A DNA stretch of 64,000 bases, taken from Mercurialis annua (Eukaryota; Streptophyta; Magnoliopsida; Malpighiales; Euphorbiaceae). Numbering within the stretch: position 1 is the first letter of the stretch; each line of letters begins with the position of its first letter. A program made the position numbers and the translations under genes. The notes beneath the pieces are model-generated. The model was given only the letters and a program-made list of their open reading frames with translations, searched no databases and was not told where the DNA came from. The stretch lies in the NCBI RefSeq assembly GCF_937616625.2, contig NC_065577.1, forward strand, positions 16,753,501-16,817,500, read 5' to 3'. Positions 35,260 through 46,035 of the stretch are shown in pieces.

Positions 35260-38104
35260 TTGTTTTCGATAAAATAATATTTACTCAAGTATGGAATGAA
35301 GATATCTTTTATGGAGTAATTCTAGTGTTGCACATCAAACTATTTATATATACATGTATTTGTAAATGTCACCTCCCATTTTCATGAATCGTGACCGGTG
35401 CTATGGAATGGGTATGGTTGTACCAAAACCCGTAGCTAGCCTTGCGGATAACTAACTTATATCATTTAAAACAATGTACCTGCAGAAAACCACATGCTCG
35501 GGGGCAACCGAGACTTCAGCCTAGTCTAGCAGTACAATAAGCAACATATATTCAAAGTATACTTATTTAAAATTATAACTCCAACAGTATGGCAATATAA
35601 TATAAATACGATAATTACTTTAATCATGCCAAAAGCGATAAAGTAATCACCAACAATCAACAGACTAAAATATAATAAAAGACTAATCATAAATAATCTA
35701 ATACTACTACTGCGGTCTAAGAGTTTAAAACAGTTCGACTCTTTTATTCTGAAAAATAAAATAAGGAACCTCCGAGAATGAAGAAACGGAGATCGACCAA
35801 TGCTCAAATCATAAACCTGGAAAATTTTGGAAAACAACGGGGTCAGATTTACTGAGTAGAGTTTATATAACCATTTACATTTATTAAGTTAAAAACCTTT
35901 AAAACGTTTAATAAAACATTTTCATTATGGATTATCAATGAAACCCTAAGCCATAATTCTAAATCCATTGTCGTGTCGGTGAGACGTATCTCAATAACCG
36001 ATCCCCGACTATCACTTAATAAATAGTGAGCCCAGCAGACGTATCTTCCACCAGTGCCCTCACTAAGGTGAGACGTATCTCAAACCTACCTCAATACCAT
36101 AATCATTACCGGTGCGCACGCAGTCCCGATGATACCCATCGAGTATCACGTTCCAAATCAAATCCACAATGCCGAAAACAGTTCAAAAGTTGTTTATACA
36201 TACATATATAATATAATAATTGCTTAATAAAGAGGTAAATAGAGATATAAACTCACTGCTTGCTATTCCACGTGAAACTTGGCAAGCAATCTAACTCTGG
36301 TTCGCCTCTGAGGTACGAACAGTCGACGGGTCTAAATAAAATATTAAAATTATAATTAAAATCAGACCCTAACTCTAAAGAGTACTAGACACCACATAGG
36401 ACTAGCACAACACAATACCAAGTCACATTTAATAACACCTATGTTAAATGCATTCCAAAAATAACCCAAGTTATAGAGTACAAATCATATAAATATATTT
36501 AGAATGATTCGTAAAATAATTTAATTAAACTCAATTAAAAATCCATATCAGTGAGTCAGCCGAGTTATTTAAAACTACCAAGCTTCTTCCCACTTGTTAG
36601 GCGATCATAGTCTAACCCAAACTAAAATTTTATGAAATTTATAAACCCGAGTTTATAAATTAAAATACTTGATAAAAACAATTATCTATTTTTAAAATAG
36701 AATTCAATAACTTCAAATCCAAGTAACCCAAGTTACAACTAAAACTTAACCATTTTAAGTTTATAAAAGTTTAGGGGTTAAACTGTACTTTAGCCAATTT
36801 GATTTTCGAAATCAAATTTATTACTTTAGTTATAATTAAAACAAAGTATAAAGTTACTAACCCAAAAACTTACTTAATTAAGTTATAAAAATATTCAAGG
36901 GCTAAATTGTGATATAGCCAATTTGATATTCAAAATCAAATTTAATACTCACTCTTAGTTTACTAAATTATTAATCAAAACAAAGATCTAAAAATAAAAA
37001 TTAACTTAAATAAGTTTTTAGAAACTTTAGGGGCTAAATTGTAAATTAGCCAAATTGACATTTCAATTAAAATTAAATTTAATTATCCGAGTAATTATAT
37101 TAATTTAGATAATAAAATAATTGTCGTTTTCTAATTGTCCACTTAAGATTAAAACACAAATCAAAAGTTATTATCCATCGGTAAAATTAACTTGAGGGAT
37201 TTAATAAATTTAAATAAAATAAAATGGTGACCATAATGGCCATTTAACCATCTTTTCCGTTTCACAGAACAAATTCTATATTCTTGCCATGAACGTTCAG
37301 TAAGTGCCAACACAATCAATTTCAAGTTGTAGCAACCATGATAACTAAGTTACAATAACTTAAGGGACCAAATCAAATTAAGCCAACACTTTAAGAACCT
37401 ATAAAGTTTATTAGTTATCTTCTCAAATTCAAATGGAAACCCATCCCCGCCATCACTATTTGCTGCAACCATACATGAAACTATAACCTGAAATTAAACT
37501 TAAGTCTTGATGTCTTATTAACACAAACAATTATTCTAAAAACTTCACCAACTAACAAGATACAATATCAAGAACATAATACAGAAATCATGGCGATCAA
37601 GAATTCAACTACGGCAGCTACATAATTGCAAAACATAATAGTACTACGCGGAATTACGATGAAACGGCAGCAACTATATCGTATTGAATTACGTACCGTT
37701 TTGACGAAAATAAAGATGAGAATTGTAGAGAATTGAGTCTACAATCTCCGAGATCAAACGGTTCTGATTTCGATCTAGAAACGAAAGAGAACGATCCAAA
37801 TTATGGAAGTGTCGATTATAGTTAAAACTGAAATATTAAGAGCAAAGAAGCTTACCGGATTGAGTGAACTAAAGGAATGAATGATGATTGAAGATGAAGT
37901 TCAGATTGTTTAAAGTAATGAATGGCGGCTGAGTTTGTGAAACAGAGAATGAAATTAGGTTAGGAATAGAAGAAACGTGTGGGCAGTAAACTACATATAA
38001 GGGAAGGAAAACGTAGCCAGAGATGCTGCTACACAAGAGATATTTCCTACTTCAAATTGAAGCATATAATAGGTCGGGCTTTTCATGCCAAAATAGCATG
38101 GAAT

Positions 38105-40383
38105 AGAGAAGATTAGGATAATACTCTATTTTTTAAAATAATTTGATTTCCTATCTCAATAAGAAAAAGATAGAGAAAATACCTCATCATTTTAATGCTT
38201 TTATTTTTTTACTTTAAAGCATGTTTATATTATAATAATACCTACTTTTCTTTAATCTTTTACTCTAATTATAATTTCTCTTATCATGTTACAGCTGTCA
38301 TATTTTTATATGTCTCTCTCTTTCTCTTTCTCTCTCCTCTGTCTTCTCTCTTCTTCTTCTTCTTCTTCTTCTTTTTCTCTGTTTCTTTTTTTCTTCGTCA
38401 ATTTTCTTCTTCTTTTTTATTTCTTCTTTTCTTCTCCATTTTCTTTCTTTCTTCTTCGTTCCATCATCGCTCCACCGCCGTTTCTTCATTGCTCCATCGT
38501 CGCTGCATTGTTCTTTCATATTTTATTTTAGCAAACTTTTCTTTAATTTATGGTGATTATTGTGATTTTTATAACATTTAGATCTAAATAAATTACTTTT
38601 GATTTGTTTTTCAATTTTAGATCTAAGAATCTGCATGAAAAACGATGTTATTATGAAAACAACGATTTTCTGCACAAAAAACGATTTTCTGCAAAAAAAC
38701 AGTATCTGATTATCATATAATTATCATAACACTGCAAAAAAAAAAAATTATAAAAAAAAAACAGTCTCTGATTATCATATAAGTATCACTGTATTTTCAT
38801 GTTGTTATCATAACACTGTATAAAGAAAGATTTTCTACAAAAAAATTGATTATCATATTGTTATCACTGTATTATCATCTCGTTATCTTAATATAATCAT
38901 ATGATACCGAGATGATAATGTATTATTGTACCTAAATAATAATGTTATGACAACGACATAATAATAAAATTATGATAACAGTATGATAATATGATACCTA
39001 TATGAAAATAATTACATAAAAAATATGATAACGAGATGATAATGTGAAGAAAATAGTATGATAATGAAGTATAATAAGGTCATATTATCATACTATTATC
39101 TTCACTTTATCATAATTTTTTTGTAATTGTTTTTTTCATACATGTATCATATAATCATACTATTATCTTCACATTATCATCTCGTTATCATAATCTTTTT
39201 GTAATTATTTTTTTCATACAGGTATCATATTATCTTTACATTATCATCTCATTATCATAATTTTTCTGTAATATTTTTACATACATGTATCATATTATCA
39301 TACTATTATCATAATTTTATTATTTTATTATCATTTGATTATCATACTGGTGTCATGAATTTTTTTTGTAATTCTATTTTCACGTACGTTATCATCCAAT
39401 TATCATAACCTTATCATAATTCATTATCATCTAATTATCATACTCCAGTGTTATGATAACGACATGATAATCAGACACTATTTTATCATACATTATCATA
39501 GATATTATCATATATGTACCATAAATATTATCATCTCGTTATCATATGATAAAATATTATCATATGACACTATTTTGTAAAAAAAATTTCCATGTGAATA
39601 TCATATTATCATATTGTTATAAGCTTATCATTATATTATCATAAAAACATTATCATACTATTATCATTATCGTACATTTGTATTATCATAACCTTATCAT
39701 AAATCATATAATTAATGTTATGCGACATGATAATAACATGATAATCAGACGCTGTTTTTTAATAAAAAAATTGATTTTTTATGCAGTGTTATGATACTTG
39801 CATGATAATGCAGTGATGATACTCATATGATAATCAGAAGCAGTTTTTTTCAAAAAAATCATTTTTTGTGTATAAAAATGTTTTTAATGCAGATTTTTAG
39901 ATCTAAAATTGAGAAAATTCAAGAGTAATTTATTTAGATATGAAAGTTAAACAAATCGTATTAATCACCACGAGTCAAAGAAAAAACGCTAAAATTGAAT
40001 ATGAAAAACGGATGAGCAGCGGCAGAATGATGGCGGAGCGACGGCGGAATGATGAATTAACGATGAAGAAGAAACAAAAATAAAAAATGAATGAAGAAGA
40101 AGAAGAAAATGAAGAAAAAGAATGGTGGAAAAAAAGTACAGAGAATGAGAACAAAATGAATGAAGAAGAAAGAGAAAAGGAGAGAGAAAAAATAAATAAA
40201 TGACAGTTGTCAAATATGGCTAGAGTAAAATAACAATAAAAAGTAGGTATAATTATAATATAAATAGGTGTTAGAGTAAAAAAATAAAAACATTAAAATA
40301 GTGAGGTATTTTCTTTATCTTTTCCTTATTGAGGTAGAAAGTCATATTATTTTCAAAAAGAGAGTACTTTTCCTAATTTTCTC
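38105..40383. mobile_element. Long-terminal-inverted-repeat DNA element, non-autonomous
   Basis: It is absent from the equivalent site in the 5' LTR (48771-48777), so it inserted after the retrotransposon. The ends are inverted repeats (GAGAAGATTAGGA on the left, inverted GAGAAAATTAGGA on the right). The inverted match continues, with drift, for roughly 600 bp through a CT-rich zone and past TTTAGATCTAAATAAATTAC. The duplicated target is only AT, or an imperfect 3 bp (ATA/ATG). There is no transposase frame. Foldback or Mutator-like non-autonomous elements have long repeats like this, but the short target site does not fit Mutator. The superfamily is unassigned. Confidence 0.82.
38700..39790. 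repeat. Degenerate ATTATCAT/ATGATAAT repeat core
   Basis: About 1.1 kb in which ATTATCAT and its complement ATGATAAT recur dozens of times in both orientations at irregular short spacing, with TATCATAACACTG and CTGATTATCAT variants. It forms the centre of the inverted-repeat element. No coding potential is seen. Confidence 0.85.
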
Positions 40384-40501
40384 ATGGTCTTACGTGGAGA
40401 GAAAAGTAAGTAAAGCCCATGCATGGCTTTCTTTATATGCATGGCATTTTTTATATTTTTTTTTTACTTTTGAAAAAAATAACTACATACTTAACACATT
40501 T

Positions 40502-40505
<4 letters not shown>

Positions 40506-40563
<58 letters not shown>
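40506..40563. repeat. (TAA)n microsatellite in the 3' LTR
   Basis: About 57 bp of TAA triplets. The matching tract in the 5' LTR (48892-48919) is about half as long. Confidence 0.95.
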
Positions 40564-40566
<3 letters not shown>

Positions 40567-40649
40567 TATCTAAGACTTGACGGAATATAAAATTAAAAAT
40601 TAAAAATTAATTTTTTTTAAAAAATAATTTAAAAATACGGGATATTACA

Positions 40650-40661
40650 TTCTCCCTAACT
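40650..40661 (-). promoter_or_regulatory. Polypurine tract
   Basis: AGTTAGGGAGAA on the minus strand lies directly before the 3' LTR start. A hairpin AAATTCG-AGGA-CGAATTT lies just upstream at 40668-40685. Confidence 0.85.
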
Positions 40662-40766
40662 TATTAAAAATTCGTCCTCGAATTTAATACGCAACCAAAA
40701 TAAATCATAACAGCACACCAAGGACACAAACAAGCACTAAAACACATAAGTAACGATACACGTACC

Positions 40767-43700
40767 TCAATGAAAAAGAAAAGGATAACGTTTCCGCATA
40801 TCGGACTCCGTCTCCCAAGTGCACTCCTCAACAGAATGATTTCGCCACAGAACTTTGACCATCGGAATCTCCTTGTTCCGAAACCTACGCACTTGCGTAT
40901 CGACAATCTCAACTGGATGTTCCTCATAGGACAGCTCCTGGTCAATCTCAACGCTCTGGGGCACAATCACATGCGAAGGATCGGAAATGCACTTCCTCAG
41001 CATAGAAACATGAAATACAGGATGCACTAACGACATGTCTGGCGGCAGAACCAGACGATAGGCCACAGCTCCAATCCTCTCTGAAATCTCATAAGGACCA
41101 ACGTACCTCGGTGCCAACTTTTCCTTGACACCAAAACGAACTACGCCTTTCACAGGCGAAACCCGAAGAAACACAAAGTCTCCCACCTGAAACTCGATGT
41201 CTTTCCTCTTCGGATCTGCATAACTCTTATGCCGACTAAAAGCTGTCTCCAATCTCTCTTTTATCAATGGTACCTTCTCTGAGGTAATCTGAATAATCTC
41301 AGCAGCAGACAACTTCCGCTCGCCGACCTCTTCCCAGCAGATAGGAGATCGACACTTGCGCCCGTACAGAGCCTCATAAGGTGCCATCTCAATGCTCGCA
41401 TGGTAACTGTTGTTGTAGGAAAACTCAATCAACGACAAATGAGTATCCCAGCTACCCTGAAAATCAAGAATGCACATCCTGAGCATATCCTCCAATGTCT
41501 GAATAGTCCTCTCAGACTGACCGTCAGTCTGAGGATGAAAAGCTGTACTGAAGTCCAATCGAGAACCCAAGGACTCCTGTAACGCTTTCCAGAACCTCGA
41601 AGTGAAGACAGAACCTCTGTCAGAAACAATCGAAACCGGTACACCATGCAAACTGACAATCCTGTCGATGTACAACTGAGCCAACTTCGAAGCAGGATAC
41701 GAAACCTTGGTCGGAAGGAAATGAGCTGACTTGGTCATCCGGTCAACTATCACCCAGATGGAATCGTACCCCTGTCGAGTACGTGGTACACCAACAACAA
41801 AGTCCATGGCAATCCGCTCCCACTTCCACTCTGGAATAGGTAGTGGCTGCAGATAGCCAAACGGCCTCTGATGTTCCAGCTTCACCTGCTGGCAAGTCAA
41901 ACACTTGGAAACATACTCTGCAACATCTTTCTTCATTCCGCTCCACCAATACGTACCCTTGAGGTCATGGTACATCTTGGTAGAACCCGGATGAACACTG
42001 TAAGCCGATCTATGCACTTCCTCCAGAATCTGATCTCTCAAACCATCCAAACCCGGAACGCACAGTCTAGAACCAAACCTGAGAACTCCGTCAACAAAAA
42101 CAAACTCGGAATTCCCATCCAGATGGATCTCATCCATAATCCGTTTCAATTGTGGATCCTCAGCTTGTAATGCTTCAATCCTATCAATCAAAACCGGCTG
42201 TACCTGCAGTTGTGCCAACAAACTCCCGTTCTGAGAAACCTGAAAACCGTAGCCCGTAGCTATCAAACCATGCCACTCCCTAACCATGGGTCTACGTACA
42301 ACCTCAGAAATATGGGCTAAATTGCCCGAAGACTTGCGACTCAACGCATCGGCTACCACATTAGCCTTACCAGGATGGTACTAAATAGTACAGTCGTAGT
42401 CTTTCAGCAATTCTAGCCACCTCCTCTGTCTCAGATTCAGCTCTCGCTGATCAAAGATGTACTTCAGACTCTTGTGATTAGTGAAGATCTCGCAAGTCGC
42501 ACCGTACAAGCAGTGCCTCCAGATCTTCAGAGCAAAAACCACAGCAGCTAACTCCAAGTCATGTGTAGGGTAATTCACCTCGTGCTTCTTCAGCTAACGA
42601 GATGCATAGGCGATTACCTGTCCATGTTGCATCAACACGCAACCTAAGCCAATCCGAGAAGCATCGCAGTATACAGTAAAACCCTCAATGCCAGATGGCA
42701 ACGCCAAAACAGGAGCTGTAGTCAGAATCTCCTTCAGCTTCTCGAAACTTGCCTCACACTTGTCGGTCCACTCAAACTTAACACCCTTCTGTGTCAGCTT
42801 AGTCAAAGGTGCAGATATTCGAGAGAAATCCTGCACGAACCGACGGTAGTAGCCAGCTAACCCAAGAAAACTCCTAATCTCAGTAACTGACCTCGGCCTC
42901 TGCCAATCTATGACCGCCTCAATCTTCTTCGGATCAACGTTGATCCCATCCTTCGACACCACGTGTCCTAAGAAGTTAACCTGTTCCAGCCAAAACTCGC
43001 ACTTTGAGAACTTAGCATACAACTGATGCTCTCGCAAGGTCTGTAGTATAGTCCTCAAGTGATAAGCATGCTCCTCCTCACTCCGAGAATAAATCAGGAT
43101 GTCATCAATGAAGATGATAACAAACTGATCTAAAAACGGCTTGAAAACCCGATTCATCATGTCCATAAACGCTGCTGGTGCGTTAGTCAATCCAAACGAC
43201 ATGACTAGAAACTCGAAATGCCCATAACGCGTTCTGAAAGCAGTCTTAGGCACATCGACATCCCGGATCCGAAGTTGATGATACCCGGATCTCAAGTCAA
43301 TCTTGGAAAAGCACTTCGCACCCTGCAACTGATCAAACAAATCGTCGATGCGAGGAAGAGAATATCTGTTCTTAATGGTAACCTTATTCAACTGTCTGTA
43401 GTCGATACAAAGCCGAAAGGAACCATCCTTCTTCTTAGCAAACAGAACTGGAGCACCCCACGGAGAAGTACTCGGTCTGATGAAGCCACTGTCAAGAAGT
43501 TCTTGTAACTGCTCCTTTAACTCCTTCAGCTCAGCGGGAGCCATCCGATACAGCGGTATCGGAATAGGACCAGTTCCAGGAACAACGTCAATGCAGAACT
43601 CGATATCCCGATCAGGTGGTAATCCAGGCAACTCCTCTGGAAAAACGTCAGTGAACTCATTCACTATAGGGACAGTGTTTATACTGCCCACCTCAGCATC

Positions 43701-44747
43701 CATGTCTCGAACCACAGCTAAGAAAGCTTGACAACCCTTACTCATCATCCGCCTTGCCTTGACCGCAGAAATCAGATTCTTTGGTGTCTCTGCCTTCTCC
43801 CCTTGAAAAGAAAAGGGCAGATCACCTGGAATCCGAAACTCAACCGACTTCCCTCGACAGTCGATTGAAGCATAATGGCGCGCCAGCCAATCCATCCCCA
43901 AAATCACGTCAAATAAAAGTACATCCAAAACAACTAAGTCAGCACGTAAATCTCTTCCATGGATCACCACGGAACACGATGGATACACAACGTCCACTAC
44001 CACACAGTCAGACAAGGGAGTAGAAACAGATAAAGGTTCACACAGACCTGTTGGTGTTACACCCAACTTAGCAGCAAAACACGTAGACACAAAAGAGTGG
44101 GTTGCATCCGCATCAAATAAAACAAGAGCATCTACGAAAGAAATCTGAAGAGTACCTTGCACCACTGCGTTAGATGCATGAGCATCCTGAGGAGTCAAGA
44201 CGAAAACTCTGGCCTGACCCTGATTCTGCTGCTGAGAGCTCTGCCCGGTACCATAGCTGCTAGAACCTCTACCACCGTTCCCATGGCCTCCAAAACCACG
44301 CCCTCCAGAACCTCGGCCCCGCTGGCCACCAAGAGAAGCAGCAGGTTGAGAAAACCCTGCTGGTGTAGAGAACGCTGGTCTCTGACTCTGATAGGATGGC
44401 TGAGCGACACTAGCTGCCGACATCTGCTGCCCAGATGCCTGACACTCTCTGGCAAAGTGACCCGGTTGGCCACAAGTGAAACAGCCTCCTGGTGCTAAAC
44501 GACACTCGCCCGGATGTCGACGTCTGCAGTTCTGGCAGAAAGGAAAACTAGCACCTCCGCTGTTACCGCGCCCAAAACTGCGGTTGCTACCGCTGTTGCC
44601 TGAACTGTAGGTGTACGGTATAACTCTTCTTGACACCCCTCTTCTTGTTCTTGTACTGAGAAGGTGCCGATTGGTAGCTTCCACCACCACTCTGCTGTCC
44701 AGGGCCAGAAGACTTCTTAGTCTGAGAAGGACCAGAAATCTCCCCAA
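40767..44747 (-). pseudogene. Chromovirus pol (protease-RT-RNase H-integrase-chromodomain), broken
   Basis: One frame, interrupted by TAG at 42594-42596 and 42381-42383, both at sites where related proteins normally have Gln. Domains in order: zinc knuckle CX2CX4HX4C ([14 protein letters not shown]); aspartic protease whose usual DSGA reads DADA, probably inactive; reverse transcriptase with FIDDILIYS; RNase H with [10 protein letters not shown] and TNHKSLKY (usually TDH); integrase with an HHCC zinc finger and a D, D, E triad (MDFV, SDRG, QSER); chromodomain at the C-terminus ending WETESDMRKRYPFLF. The 530-codon part downstream of the second stop is open from 42359. The first part overlaps gag in another frame because of a frameshift near 44630. 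Confidence 0.93.
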
Positions 44748-45678
44748 ACTGTAATAACGAACTCTTCATACGCCGAGCACTGTCCACTACATCTGTAAAG
44801 TCTCTGCGTGTCTCAGTCAGTAAACTCACAAAATCGCGCCCTAAGCCCTTTATGTATCTGTCGTTCACTCTTTGCGGATCTGCCTGTAAGTCCGGAGCGA
44901 ACCGACCCAACCTCACGAACTTCGTCGTGTACTCAGATACTGACCTATCATCCCTAGTAAGTGTAAGAAACCTGTCTCTATGACCCTCTGTCACTGAGAA
45001 CGGCAAGAAGAAGGCTCTGAATCTCTCCACAAATTGAGCCCAAGAGATGGTAGCCATGTCAGCATGAACAGTTCTACGAAACCAGTCCCCAGCTGAACCC
45101 TTCATTGACATCTCGACTAGAACGACGGTCTGATGCTCAGTAGCCTGTAGTCGCCGGGCATTCTGCTCAACCTCCTCGAGAAAGTCCAGTGCGTCTCCAG
45201 AACCGTCAAACTCTGTTGGCTTCAGCCTCATGTAAGCCAAAACCAAATCTCTGTCAGTGGTTCCGACACCACCAACTGCTGCACCACCAGCCTGTGGTTG
45301 CTGTTGCTGAGCAATCTGACCCAAAACCGCATACTGATCCTACAAAGCGACATGTCCCGCTTACAGCTGAACCTGGTTGAGTTGTAACGCAGCGACTCCA
45401 GCCAAAAACGTGTTGAAGTCGAAATCGTCCAACTCAAGTTGTGCCGCACCTGGTGCTTGAGCACCCCCTGCAGCACCGCGTCCTACGCCTCTGCCTCTAC
45501 CTCTGCCAGCTTGGCCTCGGCCACCACGACCTCGACCAGCTCGACCTCGACCAGCTTGGCCTCTGCCTGCTAGTCCTCTACCAGCATGAACCTCTGGTTC
45601 ATTCTGATCCACCTCCATGGAGATTGCATCATCAACATCAGCATTTCGCTGAGCCGCAGCACGAGTACGAGTATTCAT
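44587..45678 (-). pseudogene. Chromovirus gag, two in-frame stops and a 3' frameshift
   Basis: The start at 45678 (MNTRTRAAAQ) is followed by an RG-rich segment (repeated GRGxAGRGR), then in-frame TAA at 45361-45363 and TAG at 45340-45342. After that the open gag capsid region (about 245 codons) has the usual retrotransposon gag features, for example KPTEFDGSGDALDFLEEVE and FLPFSVTEGHRDRFLTL. A one-base-class frameshift near 44630 separates it from the zinc knuckle and pol. In intact relatives gag and pol form one frame. It packages element RNA in virus-like particles when intact; here it cannot yield a full protein. Confidence 0.9.
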
Positions 45679-46019
45679 TCCTAAGAATGAAAAAGAAATT
45701 TTTTAAATAACACAGCAAATTTCATACCCAAGCATGAAACAAAACAAGCACCAATTAAGATTTCCCGAGAAATCAACAATAATAAAAATTTATTCACCCA
45801 AGTGAAAATAACAATATAGTAAACAATAAAGCAAATAAATTCACACGACTGACTCACGACATTCCTATAGGAGTAGGCAGAAAGTTTTGAAAACAAAAGA
45901 TGACGTTTCAAAGACAAGACTCGAATCCTAATTTCGCAGTAGTTCCTAGGACAATTTAACCACTTAACATGCCAAACAATAAACACTTAACATTTAAAAG
46001 GCCTTGGTTTGAAACCAAA
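45679..46019 (-). other. Leader between primer site and gag
   Basis: About 340 bp of AT-rich untranslated leader of the chromovirus. No reading frame or recognisable structure is seen beyond its position. Confidence 0.7.
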
Positions 46020-46031
46020 GCTCTGATACCA
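46020..46031 (-). promoter_or_regulatory. Primer-binding site, initiator-Met tRNA
   Basis: TGGTATCAGAGC on the minus strand, four bases after the 5' LTR end, an exact match to the plant initiator-Met primer consensus. Confidence 0.92.
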
Positions 46032-46035
46032 AGTT

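Larger units (their letters stand above)
32288..35366 (-). repeat. Tandem array segment 3 (copies F and G)
   Basis: Two units with gene stops 2227 bp apart. The right edge is interrupted just upstream of the copy G TATA box by a full-length retrotransposon. Spacers hold no other visible gene. Confidence 0.94.
35367..40649 (-). mobile_element. 3' LTR of the chromovirus, with nested insertion
   Basis: On the minus strand it runs from TGTAATATCCCGTA (ending at 40649) to the terminus at 35367. It aligns with the 5' LTR at high identity apart from the nested element at 38105-40383 and a longer (TAA)n tract at 40506-40563. Its terminal inner bases have changed (TGTCACCTCCC instead of TGTCACGACCC). 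Confidence 0.92.

Noticed and set aside
38195..38581. Ser/Phe-rich frames and their antisense Lys/Glu/Arg-rich partner
   Set aside because: Low-complexity CT-rich arm of the inverted-repeat element; the other arm does not keep the frame.
38700..39790. Possible CRISPR-like or satellite array
   Set aside because: Repeat units are short, degenerate, in both orientations and irregularly spaced, inside a transposon of a plant genome.
43218..44498. Plus-strand frames of 80-113 residues opposite pol
   Set aside because: Antisense shadows of the minus-strand pol gene.
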